A DNA stretch of 64,000 nucleotides from CALAMC01 sp964459465 (GTDB taxonomy: Bacteria; Zixibacteria; MSB-5A5; GN15; PGXB01), in NCBI GenBank assembly GCA_964459465.1, contig CAYWLR010000004.1:1-64000 (forward strand). Direction: 5' to 3'. The notes under the pieces were generated by a model that worked only from the letters and a program-made list of their open reading frames with translations, was not told the DNA's origin and did not search any database. Positions 25,957 to 35,964 of this stretch are shown here, piece by piece. Each line of letters opens with the position of its first letter. Position 1 is the stretch's first letter. The translations under genes were made by a program, and so were the position numbers.

Positions 25957-27554
25957 TGGCCAGAGAGATTAAAACTAAATCGTCGGCCGTGATGCTTATT
26001 ATTATCATTGCGGCCATCTTGATCGTGTTGAACCTTATCTCCATCAACCTGTTTGGCCGATTTGATCTGACCGATGACGGTATTTATTCATTATCGGACA
26101 GCTCCCGGAACATCGTCGGTAACTTGACCGACCGCCTGACTATCAAAGCCTATATAACCGAAGACCTCCCCCCGCCCCACAACGGCGACGCCCGTTATTT
26201 GCGGGATTTGCTCGATGATTATAAAGCTTATTCCGGCGGTTATCTCCAATATGAATTTATCGACCCCGGGAAAAGCGACAAGGAAGACGAAGCCCAGGGC
26301 TATCGGATACCGCCCCTGCAGTTCAACGTTTTTCGCAATGACAAAACAGAATTCATCAAGGGCTATAAAGGCGTCGTCCTTTTGTACGGCGATAAAATGG
26401 AAGTGATTCCGTTTATCGAAAATACCAATAACCTCGAGTATGACCTCACCCGGGCGATTAATAAACTGACCAAGAAAGAGATTCCCACTATCGCATTTGT
26501 CATGGGTAATGGGGCCCCCGATCTGACGGCCGGATTGAATTTCGCCTACCAGATACTTTCCGATGAATACCGGGTACAATTTCTTGACCTCGATAATATC
26601 AGGAATATCCCGGAACAGGTCAAAGCCCTCTTCGTGGTTCAACCCAAAGACATGTTGAGCGCCTGGGAATTGTACCTCATCGATCAGTATATCATGCACG
26701 GTGGCCATGTGGCTTTCCTTTTCAACGAGATCAATGTCGACATCCGCTCCAGCGTGGTTGCCCCCGTCACGACCGGGCTTCAGAACCTGCTCAATAACTA
26801 CGGAGTGGGTATCGAGGAAAAACTGCTTATCGATCTACAGTGCAATATGATTCCGGTTACCCGTAATATGGGGACGTTCCAGATGCAAAGCATGGTCCGC
26901 TACCCGTTCTACCCGGCCATTTCCAATTTCAACCGCGATATCGCCATTGTCAAAGATATCAAGAAACTGGATTTCCTGTTTATCAGTCCCATTGATTTTT
27001 CTCACGAGGCCTTCCCGGGAACAACCCGCCAGCCGCTTTTGTCAAGTTCCGAAAAAGCCGGGGCGCGTTCCCTGCCGGTCGATATCGCCCCCGAAAAGCG
27101 TTATATCGAAGAAGATTTCGCCAAAAGCAATATCCCCCTTGGCGCCGTCCTGACCGGTAAATTCAAAAGTTATTACGCCGGACTTCCCGCTCCGGAATAC
27201 AGGGGCCCGGATACCATCGGGACGACGCCTTTTCCGGATAAACTCGATATCGGCAGCGATGACGCCCGTATCGTGGTCGTGGGCAACGGTTCTTTTATTA
27301 CCGATGAATTTCAACGCGCCACCGCCGGTTTTGTTTTCCTGTTCAACATTGCCGACTGGATGACCCAGGACCAGGGTTTAATCGCGATTCGCTCCAAGCA
27401 GGTCACCGGGCGAACTCTCCAAATTGTCTCCGATGGCACCAAAAACATGGTTAAATACGCTAACATGCTTGGAATGCCGATTCTGGTGATTATCTTTGGC
27501 CTTGCCCGTTGGCAAGTGAGACGCGCGGCCCGTAAAAGGAGTGCCCTGTTATGA
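25956..27554 (+). CDS. GldG-like ABC transporter auxiliary protein
   Basis: 532 residues from the ATG at 25956. This is preferred over an in-frame GTG at 25947 because AGGAAG (25942-25947) is well spaced for the ATG and overlaps the GTG. A membrane anchor lies near residues 10-32. A large extracytoplasmic region follows, of the GldG/ABC_transp_aux type: DDGIYSLSDSSRNIVGNL, a phosphatase-like LTIKAYITEDLPPP strand, and IAFVMGNG. A second helix near the C-terminus (about 500-520) is followed by a basic tail RWQVRRAARKR. The architecture matches GldG-like partners of GldAF. Its substrate or sensing role is not known. Confidence 0.82.
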   Translation: MAREIKTKSSAVMLIIIIAAILIVLNLISINLFGRFDLTDDGIYSLSDSSRNIVGNLTDRLTIKAYITEDLPPPHNGDARYLRDLLDDYKAYSGGYLQYEFIDPGKSDKEDEAQGYRIPPLQFNVFRNDKTEFIKGYKGVVLLYGDKMEVIPFIENTNNLEYDLTRAINKLTKKEIPTIAFVMGNGAPDLTAGLNFAYQILSDEYRVQFLDLDNIRNIPEQVKALFVVQPKDMLSAWELYLIDQYIMHGGHVAFLFNEINVDIRSSVVAPVTTGLQNLLNNYGVGIEEKLLIDLQCNMIPVTRNMGTFQMQSMVRYPFYPAISNFNRDIAIVKDIKKLDFLFISPIDFSHEAFPGTTRQPLLSSSEKAGARSLPVDIAPEKRYIEEDFAKSNIPLGAVLTGKFKSYYAGLPAPEYRGPDTIGTTPFPDKLDIGSDDARIVVVGNGSFITDEFQRATAGFVFLFNIADWMTQDQGLIAIRSKQVTGRTLQIVSDGTKNMVKYANMLGMPILVIIFGLARWQVRRAARKRSALL

Positions 27555-28480
27555 AAAGGCTGGGTATTGCCTTGGCCGCTTTAATAGTGATTGCGGCCGT
27601 CTGGTTTTTCCAGAGCAAACACGAGGAAAAACGCATTTCGGGAAAGAATATTCACAACTTCCTGGGATTATCCCGCGATGATATCACCGCCCTCAAAATC
27701 ACCAACGCCTTTGATACCTTCAACCTCTTCCTCGATAACGGCCTGTGGTATTTGAATGAGAATACGCCTCTTTTAGCCGACAGCAGTATAATGGAAAATT
27801 TGATGAATACTTCCTGTTCTTTGACTGTCGGCAACGTCATTTCGGAAAATCCCGACCGCCAACTCGACTTCAATGTCGATGATTCCAGCGGAATACACGT
27901 CTATTTTTATGATGGCGATCGCCTGCTGTCCGACATTATCGTCGGCAAACCGGCTCCGGACTTCAAGCATACCTATGTGCGAAGACCCGGCGAAAATTTT
28001 GTATACATGACCAATAAGCAAATTACCTACACCTATGGCCGTCAGCGCCATCAATGGCTTTCAAAGCACATTATTGCTCTGGACACAGCCCGCATTATCG
28101 AGATGACCTTTGAATACCCCAAAGAAACGTTCCGGGTAGTCCGGCAGGATACATTATGGATGCTGTCGAAAATACCTTCCGGAGATTCGCATACAGCCAA
28201 TTCCGCCGAGATAAAAGTCCTGTTGGACCTCTTGAAAAATCTCACGGCCTCGGGGTTTCCCGCGGCCGAAGACAGCGCCCAGTATGATTTTGCCGAAAGT
28301 GACTACACTCTGAAAATCGCCCTTGACGACGGTTCAAGGCATTCTCTGAAGTTTTTTAAACCCAACACGGAAAAACCGATTCGGCATTTTTGTCAGAGAG
28401 ATGATTATCCCCTGGCGTTTTCGATTATACCCGGATTTTATAACATGCTTCGGCCGGATTTCGACGAATTGAAGTTATAG
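27551..28480 (+). CDS. DUF4340-domain membrane-anchored protein
   Basis: 309 residues. The ATG overlaps the GldG-like stop by 4 bases, completing a four-gene translationally coupled operon. An N-terminal helix (about 4-20) anchors it in the membrane. The rest is a DUF4340-type repeat region: FNLFLDNGLWYLNEN, then DSSGIHVYFYDG, IIVGKPAPDFKHTYVRR and a second FRVVRQDTLWMLSK unit. DUF4340 proteins commonly follow gldG-like genes. Function is unknown; it is presumed to be an extracytoplasmic subunit of this ABC system. Confidence 0.8.
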   Translation: MKRLGIALAALIVIAAVWFFQSKHEEKRISGKNIHNFLGLSRDDITALKITNAFDTFNLFLDNGLWYLNENTPLLADSSIMENLMNTSCSLTVGNVISENPDRQLDFNVDDSSGIHVYFYDGDRLLSDIIVGKPAPDFKHTYVRRPGENFVYMTNKQITYTYGRQRHQWLSKHIIALDTARIIEMTFEYPKETFRVVRQDTLWMLSKIPSGDSHTANSAEIKVLLDLLKNLTASGFPAAEDSAQYDFAESDYTLKIALDDGSRHSLKFFKPNTEKPIRHFCQRDDYPLAFSIIPGFYNMLRPDFDELKL

Positions 28481-28550
28481 CGCTTCTTTTCCTTGCCCAA
28501 ATCATCTCCATCCATTATTTTTAACATATATCTAATATATGGAGGTTTTT

Positions 28551-28832
28551 ATGGCTCTTTATATTATGGCCATGACCATCAATCCCAACGCCAAAAAGGA
28601 CCGCGGCAACCTGTCAACGCAGATCAATAGATCATTCGATGTATTCAAAAAGCACGGTGTCAAGGTTCGCGAGATTTTTGCAACGCTGGGAAGATTCGAT
28701 TATCTGGCCCTGTTCGACGCCACCGAACAAACGCTGGCCTTCAGTGTCGCCTCCGAAATCAATTCCCGCGGCGTTCTGGAAACGGAAACCTGGCCGGTAA
28801 TTCCATACGACGACTTCACTCGCCTGCTGTAA
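28551..28832 (+). CDS. GYD-domain small protein
   Basis: 93 residues. The true start is the ATG at 28551: GGAGG (28541-28545) lies 5 bases before it, and would overlap the message of the in-frame ATG at 28539. The whole protein is a ferredoxin-like GYD domain: LYIMAMTINP, INRSFDVFKKHGVKVREIFA, LGRFDYLALFDA, and a conserved tail ETETWPVIPYDDF. These small cytoplasmic proteins are widespread but of uncertain function. The gene stands alone downstream of the ABC operon and is convergent with the glycosyltransferase gene. Confidence 0.78.
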   Translation: MALYIMAMTINPNAKKDRGNLSTQINRSFDVFKKHGVKVREIFATLGRFDYLALFDATEQTLAFSVASEINSRGVLETETWPVIPYDDFTRLL

Positions 28833-28834
28833 AT

Positions 28835-30898
28835 TTAATTGGCAGGCTCCACCATTTGGGCGGCCTGCATTTTGGCATCAACCACCGTTTCTTCGGCCAG
28901 GGGGTTCAAATCTATGGCGCGTTCGAACAGACTGTCGGCTTTGGACAATATTTCCGGTCGACCGGTCAGCAAATATACTTTGTAATATTTAAAACCGCTT
29001 TCGATGTATAACGAATAATCATCGGGGTGCAAGGCTATTATTTCATCCATTACCGACAGGCCCTTAGTAATCTGACCCGTTATCAGGTAGTAATCCGACA
29101 ATAGCGTCAATCCCGAAATATTATCGGGATACCGCTCAAGAAATCGATATACGTAATAAGCCGTGCTTTCCGGAAAGATCGAGTATAAAAAGCCGCGTCC
29201 TGCTTCAAAATCGGTCCTGTGGTATGAATAATCCCGATCCTTTTCGGGAAGGCGATAAATATCAATCGAAAACTCCCTGACCCAGTACCGCGTTTCCGAT
29301 TCCAGTTTGTTCAGATCCGGAGACAACCGGACCGCTCTCTCCCAATTGGCCGCATCCGTCGCGACATGCGTAAAAGGAAAACCGGTGAATAAATCACGTT
29401 CGACCTTGGTTAAACCGAACATATAAGTGAATGATTTCAGCCTGTTGTCGATTGTTAATGCCTGCGAATACGGACCCATCACCACCGCCTCAGGGGCGAG
29501 AATCTGCGCAATATCGATGTTTGCGCGTTTTAACGCGTAAATACGGTGCGAAAACCAATCGTATAACCAGATTCCCTGGTAAAACACGGCCAGAATAATC
29601 AGCATCATCGGTACGATGGATTTGTAATTTACGAATATAAATATGTGGCGATTAAAAAAATAAATGAGAGCCGCCAGAATCGCCCCGGGAATCAAGCCAA
29701 ACATGCTTATGTGAAGATGCTGCTCGGTCGTTACGGTAGATGAATAAACCAGGAAAATCAGTTGCACTGCCAGATGCCAACATAGCAATAATATACCGAT
29801 CAGGCGAAAGACATTGGGTCGTCGTATTTCGCCCGGAAATTCCCTGGCAAAAACAAGACCGATCAGGCCGCACAGCGGCGGCATCAGAAACATGCGGTAT
29901 CGTAGAGGGCGGTGATTAAACACCATCAAAAATAAAAAGGCGACCAAAAACCATAAAAGACAAAAGGCCAGCGCTCGATTGTTTTTTAACAAATCGAATA
30001 GGTTGACGTCACGCAACAGCAGGGTTAGCATGGCAACGAACAGCAACAATAGCAAAAATGGTGACAGGTAATAGAACCGGGACTGCCCGCCGAAACTGAC
30101 GAGTTGTTCGAAAAATACGATAACCGATGTCAATGCCTGGGGAAAGCCATAGAGCCCCGTGGATTGTTCGGACATATAGAAATATACTACATCATAATGC
30201 GATCCATAGTAAAGCCATGCCAGGATAATGCCGGATAATATTCCGGAGAAAATATATAATCCTATATCGATAAACCATCGCGATCGGTGTTCGATGATTA
30301 TTACTGCCATGACAGGCACCGCCATGACAATACCATAAGCCTTGCCCGACAGCACGCACAGTGACGTCAGGATAGCCGCCGCGACAATAGACCATTTGTG
30401 AGGGTAGTAAATGATGAATACCGCAGACAGCAAAACACTTAAAAAAAGCAAACCGTTTTCGAGAAACGGATAGCGTCCATAAATTATCAGAAAGGCATTC
30501 GTTAGAAGCAGGACAGCCGCGATCGCCGCGCCCCGCCGCGAACTTTTATACAACACCGCAATGAACAGCAAAAGCGATAAAGAACTTAAAATAACCGCCG
30601 AAAGATTGGCTGACGTCCGTGAAACTCCGCCGAGTTTGAAGAATACATAGGCCCAGGCCGATGAAAGCGAATATTTGAAAGCTTCCCAGCGATGATAATC
30701 GAATAAATCCCAGCTGTCGAACAGGGCCTTGTGCCGGGCGGATGCGGTCACATTGTACGGGTCGGTTAAAAGGTCCTGGGAAGTATTCTGAAAAAACAGC
30801 GGCGGGTCCGCATCAAGAAAAAGAAAGCGAACGATCAGGGATACGACAATCACCAGCAATAATGCCGAAACGACAATATTTCCCGGGATTTTTTTCAT
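28835..30898 (-). CDS. GT-C (PMT/ArnT-like) membrane glycosyltransferase with TPR tail
   Basis: 687 residues. About ten or more membrane helices fill residues 8-470. The first periplasmic loop contains the acidic LDADPPLFF...DLLTDPY stretch, where GT-C enzymes of the PMT/ArnT group place their catalytic Asp. Family relatives transfer a sugar from a polyprenyl-phosphate donor to protein or lipid outside the inner membrane. The C-terminal part (about 480-687) is soluble, with TPR-like repeats (ISGLTLLSDYYLITGQITKG). The gene lies 18 bases after the GAF-phosphatase gene on the same strand and is probably its operon partner. The acceptor is unknown. Confidence 0.7.
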   Translation of the reverse strand: MKKIPGNIVVSALLLVIVVSLIVRFLFLDADPPLFFQNTSQDLLTDPYNVTASARHKALFDSWDLFDYHRWEAFKYSLSSAWAYVFFKLGGVSRTSANLSAVILSSLSLLLFIAVLYKSSRRGAAIAAVLLLTNAFLIIYGRYPFLENGLLFLSVLLSAVFIIYYPHKWSIVAAAILTSLCVLSGKAYGIVMAVPVMAVIIIEHRSRWFIDIGLYIFSGILSGIILAWLYYGSHYDVVYFYMSEQSTGLYGFPQALTSVIVFFEQLVSFGGQSRFYYLSPFLLLLLFVAMLTLLLRDVNLFDLLKNNRALAFCLLWFLVAFLFLMVFNHRPLRYRMFLMPPLCGLIGLVFAREFPGEIRRPNVFRLIGILLLCWHLAVQLIFLVYSSTVTTEQHLHISMFGLIPGAILAALIYFFNRHIFIFVNYKSIVPMMLIILAVFYQGIWLYDWFSHRIYALKRANIDIAQILAPEAVVMGPYSQALTIDNRLKSFTYMFGLTKVERDLFTGFPFTHVATDAANWERAVRLSPDLNKLESETRYWVREFSIDIYRLPEKDRDYSYHRTDFEAGRGFLYSIFPESTAYYVYRFLERYPDNISGLTLLSDYYLITGQITKGLSVMDEIIALHPDDYSLYIESGFKYYKVYLLTGRPEILSKADSLFERAIDLNPLAEETVVDAKMQAAQMVEPAN

Positions 30899-30916
30899 GA
30901 TTTTTCAACCGGCGGT

Positions 30917-32208
30917 TCATTTCCTTCTGATGACAAGCAGGGTTATATCATCGGATTGCGCCGCCCCCGAGCGAAACGAGGATAGTTCGTTCAGCAGATT
31001 ATCGCGCAGAGCGGTTGCGTCAATATGGCGGGCATGGGCCAAAAAACTGCTCAGACGCTCCTGACCATATTGTTCGCCATCGGGATTCTCCGCTTCAGTA
31101 ATGCCGTCGGTATAAATAAACACCGTTTCACCGGATTTAAGCCGAATTTCGTTTGGCATATTGGCATATACGAGACGTGCGGCAAAACTCCGAACACGAG
31201 GTCGGCCCTCTCATCAAAGCGGCATGACCCGTCGCCCGCGACAATTATCGGCGGCAAATGCCCGGCGTTGATATAGTGCAATACGCCGCGGAGATTGTCA
31301 AAAAAACCGAATATTCCGGTGATATATTCGGCCGGGGTTGTGAATTGATAAATCAGGTGATTTAAGCTCCCGGCTATTTCTGGAAGCGTCTGGGGATCCA
31401 TTCGCGATAATTGTGAGCGCAAAACCGCCTGGGCGTTGGCCATAAGAAGCGCCGCCGGTACGCCCTTCCCGGAAACGTCTCCCAGCGAAATAAAAATCCG
31501 ATCATTGCCCAAATCCACGATGTCAAAATAATCTCCGCCCATTTCCTTGGCCGGGAGGTTGATACCGCAAACCTCCGCCCCGATCCCGATATAATCGTTT
31601 TTGGGAAGAAATCCTCGCTGGATTTTTTGCGCGATATTCAACTCTTCTTCAATCGTGATCAGCTTTTTCTCGCGCTCGAAAAGCCTCGCGTTTTCAATTA
31701 CGCTCGACGTCTGCGTGGCCACGATTCCGGCGAATCTTTTATCCTCTTCAGTGAAACCACCATCACCGTTTTTATTGAAAATCGCCAGAACCCCGACCAG
31801 GCCTTTACGGGTCAGAAGCGGCGCAGCCAGAATAGATTTAATGCCGATTTCATTGAAATTCATATCGATGAAACGATTATCGGTTTGCGGCTGATTGCTT
31901 AACAGGATTCTTTTGTTTTTTATTATCCAACCGGTCAGATTAAGATTCAGCCGAAGCGGTATCTGCTCTATCCCCGAATCCATTTTGCGGACGAATGTTT
32001 TCAATTGATCCGCTTTCTCTTCTTCGTCGAGCAGAAAAATCGTTCCCTGCGCCGCCGCCAGTTTTTTCAAACAATGGTCGATAATAATTTGTGATATTTT
32101 ATCGACCGACATGGCGACGTTTATCGCCCCGGCAATCTGATTGAGTGCCGACAATTCGGAAATGGCATTTTTTAGCCTGTCAAGCTCCTGTTCCGAAATA
32201 TCCAGCAT
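30917..32208 (-). pseudogene. GAF-PP2C (RsbU/SpoIIE-type) phosphatase, apparently frameshifted
   Basis: Two overlapping minus-strand frames encode one protein. From 32208, residues 1-345 contain a GAF domain (about 15-165), a helical linker and most of a SpoIIE/PP2C domain with metal-binding GGDYFDIVDL and GDVSGKGVPAALLMA. The frame then runs out of homology after GVLPHVSY. The missing end (IRLKSGETVFIYTDGITEAEN ... QSDDITLLVIRRK) continues in another frame down to 30917. The break is at the ATATA run 31166-31170; removing two bases there joins VSY to ANMPNEI. The intact enzyme would dephosphorylate Ser/Thr on an anti-sigma antagonist or similar partner. The break may be a real mutation or a sequence error; two more breaks lie nearby. 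The divergent neighbour is a Ser/Thr kinase, a sensible signalling pair. Confidence 0.8.
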
Positions 32209-32329
32209 AATGATAAATATGTTTGTTTAAGGCGATTTATATTATATTTATTTAATCGATTAATAATAAAAGTTTGACGGCCGACAATCAACGCCTAAAT
32301 GTTTGATTATCGGAGAAATATATTCGGAT

Positions 32330-34713
32330 ATGCTGGCCAGCGGCTCATATTTTGGCAAATACGAAATCCGCGAAGTCCTGGGGCGGGGCGGAATGGGGAC
32401 GGTATACAAAGCCTATGACCCGGTCCTCAACCGCGAAGTGGCCCTGAAATTGATTCATAAAAGACTGGCCGAAGCGCCGGAATATCGAACCAAACTCGCA
32501 CGAGAGGCACAAATCGCGGCCAGCATAAATTCGCCGAATATAGTAGCCGTTCTGGAGCAGTCTGAAATCAACAACACCCCCTTCATCGCACTTGAACTCG
32601 TTACCGGTCATACTCTTACAGAATTCGCCAAAAATCTGGATTTCGAACAGAAAATAGACCTTGCCCTTCAAATAGCCAGAGGAATTCAGGCCGCTCATGA
32701 AGCCGGTCTCATTCATCGCGATTTAAAACCGGAAAATATCGGTGTTAATGCCGACGGTCAGGTTAAAATCCTTGATTTCGGTTTGGCCAAATCCATTCAA
32801 ACCGATAGTGTCGATGCCCGGGGCAACGTCGAGGGCACCCTGCTCTATCTGTCGCCGGAGCAGCTGTCCGGGGAAACGTTGACCCCGAAATCGGATTTAT
32901 TCAGCTTCGGGATTATTCTCTACGAGTTATTCACGGGACAGCGACCATTTGAGGGCGAGTATTCCGCCAGTATCATGTATTCGATTTTGCACGAAGACCC
33001 GCCTGCTCCGTGCGAATTGAATTCTTCCCTGCCGGCGTGGGTCGGTTTTCTGATCAAAAATTGATATCTAAATCACCAGCCGACCGCTTTGAGAGTATGG
33101 CCGAAACCATTGAATTTATTAATTCCAGCCGGGGTTCCGCCCCCGTGGCCGCTGAAATACCCTGCCTCCGCCCCAGACAAAGCATTACTGTCATTCACCT
33201 GAAAAATCTATCCGGTGATCCCAGCTGGGATTACTTTGCCGAAGGTTTCACCGATGATATACGCAATGAACTGGCCAAGAGGACAGATATAATTGTCACG
33301 GCAGAACCCGCCACGTCGGTGCCCCGCGATATGCCGGAAATCTTCAACAAATGCCGAACCGATTTTGTTATGACCGGTTCTCTCATGAAGCTGGGCAATA
33401 TTATTAAATTAAACTTGAGTATTTTCAGTCAGGGTGATAGGCTCATTTTTGCGCAAAAATACGACGGTAAAGTTGAAGATTTATTCGAAATCTTGTCGAA
33501 AGCGGCCGAAGACGCTTCGATTCGGCTCGCCGATGTCACCGGATTCTCGGCCATTGAAGTCGATGATATCCTCAAGACCAATGTCTCTGCCTATGATTAT
33601 TATCTTAAGGGAAAAAGCTATTATCAGACCAATAAGCCCGAAGACCTCGAATTTGCCGTCGATATGTTCAAAAAGGCTATTAATATTGACCCCTACATGG
33701 CTGTGGCTTATGCCGGGATATCTGATGTTTATGCCTTCCAATACCATGCTTATTATGACCATAACCCGGAGAAGATCTTGTCCGCCATCGAAGCCGCCAA
33801 GCATGCCGTTACCATTAACCCTCGGCTGGCCGAGGGGCATCGCTCGCTTGGTCGGTGTCAGATGTTTACCGGTAATTTCAATCAGGCGGAAAAATCGCTT
33901 TTGCGGGCCATTGAGCTAAATCCCAAATATGCGATCGGGCTCAGGACTCTGGCCTGGCTCAAACAGAGGCAAGGGGACTATGACAAAGCCCTTGAGTGGG
34001 CGACCAAGGCGCTTCAAAACGCCCCGACCGACCTGGAAACGCTTTTGCTTTTAAGCCTTATTAACATGGATTTACGAAAATATACGCTGGCCATGGCCAC
34101 CTTGCGTCGAGCCATTGAACTCGGACCCGATTACGGGCGCGCTTATTATAATCTCGGGACCATTTATCTTAAACTGGGGCTGCCCGATTTGGCCCTTGAG
34201 AATTTCAATCTGGCGTCCAAATACAAAGGCGACCCGAATTGCTTTATATCGTCCGGCTACATTTACATGTTCATGTGTGAGTATGATAAGGCCCGCCAGT
34301 GCTTTGCCGAGTCGGTAACTAACAAACATATGGTTTTCATTGCCCATTATTACAGCGGGGTGCTGGAAAATATTGCCGGCAATAAATTAGAGGCGGAAAA
34401 AGCCTTTAAGCTTTCAATTGAATCGGGCGGAGAGCACGAAAGGAATGACCCCGGCAATATTTATGTCACAGTCTATAAAGCACTCGCCCTCGCTGGATTG
34501 GGCGATATTGAAAAAGCCCGAGGACTGGTCGAAAGTATCAACTACAACAATGAAACGGATGGCATAATTTTGTACAATATCGCTCGCGTCTATGCCTTGT
34601 TGAACAATCCCCAAAAGACTAAGGAGATTATTGAATTATCAATGCAAACGTATGCCGGCCCGACCGAAAAGGAACTGCTTTTGGATCCGCATTTTTCGAC
34701 TCTGAAAAATTGA
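32330..34713 (+). pseudogene. Ser/Thr protein kinase fused to TolB-like and TPR domains, apparently frameshifted
   Basis: The first frame (to a stop at 33064) is a Hanks-type kinase: glycine loop GRGGMGTVY, Lys in VALKLI, HRDLKPENI, DFG and SPEQ. I start it at the ATG at 32330 (MLASGSYFGKYEIREVLG); a TTG at 32303 has no ribosome-binding site. The kinase end and the rest continue in another frame to 34713: KLISKSPADRFESMAE, then a TolB-like/cyclase-associated domain (VIHLKNLSGDPSWDYFAEGF ... FVMTGSLMKLG), then about eight TPR repeats. The frames join if one A is added to the A run 33056-33060 (IKKLISK). Such proteins are cytoplasmic signalling kinases whose TPRs bind partners. The cause of the shift cannot be told from sequence. 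Confidence 0.82.
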
Positions 34714-34715
34714 AA

Positions 34716-35884
34716 TCACGCAACCAGCGAACATAACCAGGCCGTCAATAAAGCACCGTAATTGCCTATGGCATAACCGATCAGTGCCATCAATATACTG
34801 ATCGGCACCAGACTCTCATTATGACAGGCGGCCACGATCGGTGCGCTGGCCGCTCCCCCGATATTGGCCGCCGATGCAATCGCCGTCGAATGTACATCGA
34901 CCCTGAAAATCTTTGCCCCCAACACACAGAAAAATCCATGAATAAATATCCAGATATAAGCCCCCAATAAAAACCAGGGCGCCTGCCCGACCAGTTCCTG
35001 CACATTGGCTCGGGCGCCCATGTTCGCCACGAACAGGTATATTAACGCCATGGCTACGGCATGACTGCCCGGAATGTTGCGAGCAGGCGAAACGGAAAGC
35101 AAAAGACCCAGCGTCGTGATAACCAGAATTTTCCATGAACTGGCGCCGAGAATAGGCTGATATTCGGGCAGATGCCGAGATATATTGTCGGCTACCCAGG
35201 CGCAAACCAGTCCCAGAAAAATCAAATACAATAAATGACGCATTTCCATTTTACCCTTGTCCGTCACCAATTCACTGGAGGCGTTTTTTAGCATTTCGAT
35301 TCGCTCGGGATTCACTTTTGTAAACCTATGAAACAACGCCGCCATATTTTTCGAAGCCAGCAGAATCGGCAGCCAGACGATATAGACCAGATTATCCGAT
35401 ATGGCCGCCAACCCGAAATCCGCAGGCGACGTGCCGATGGCTTCACTGATCGCGGCCATATTTCCCGTCCCGCCGATCCAGCTTCCCGCCAGCGCCCCGA
35501 AACCCTTCCAGGCCTCCGGATTCAATCCATCCTTGACCAGAAAATAAGCAATCGGTGCCCCAATAATGACCCCCGCCGTACCCATCAACATGACAAATAT
35601 CCCGCGCCCCATAACCCGTATAGCCGGCATCACCTTTACGTCAAGCAGCATGATAATCAAAAACATCGGCAGGATAGTCGCGCTCATAAAGGAGTAAACG
35701 GGTGACTCATTGGCGATCACGCCGGTATTCGACAACACAGAGGAATCATATATATGAATATCAGCGGCGGAATATAATTGAATAACTTCCACCCCGTTTT
35801 CTTTTCAATGAAGAAAAAAAACGCGGTAATCCCGGCTAACATCGCCAGGATACCGACCGGGTCGGCAATAAGAGCCGTCTTCAT
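34716..35884 (-). pseudogene. DUF819 family membrane protein, apparently frameshifted near the N-terminus
   Basis: A start at 35884 (AAGGA 8 bases upstream) gives an N-terminal helix and FNYIPPLIFIYMIPL, then shifts out of frame. The downstream frame, from VLSNTGVIANESPVYSFMSA to the stop at 34716, carries the rest of a DUF819 (YjcL-like) multi-spanning protein: GSWIGGTGNMAAISEAIG, ANIGGAASAPIVAACHNESL. Adding one base near 35739 joins IYMIPL to VLSNTGVI and restores the family sequence. DUF819 members are inner-membrane proteins with about ten helices resembling secondary transporters; the substrate is not known. The gene is convergent with the kinase gene (2 bases apart) and divergent from the nitroreductase gene. 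Confidence 0.8.
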
Positions 35885-35964
35885 GATTTTATCCTTAATT
35901 TTTTACTCGAATTTATATTATCTTTATTCATAAGGCAAGCGCTGAATAAAATGGGGAGTTATAA

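Noticed and set aside
24308..28480. Calling the ABC operon a gliding-motility locus
   Set aside because: GldAFG-like sets with DUF4340 proteins occur in many non-gliding bacteria, and no other gliding gene is present in the window.
33050..33066. Programmed -1 ribosomal frameshifting in the kinase gene
   Set aside because: The site reads C AAA AAT TGA, which is not a canonical X XXY YYZ slippery heptamer, and no strong downstream stem or pseudoknot is apparent. Mutation or homopolymer error is simpler.
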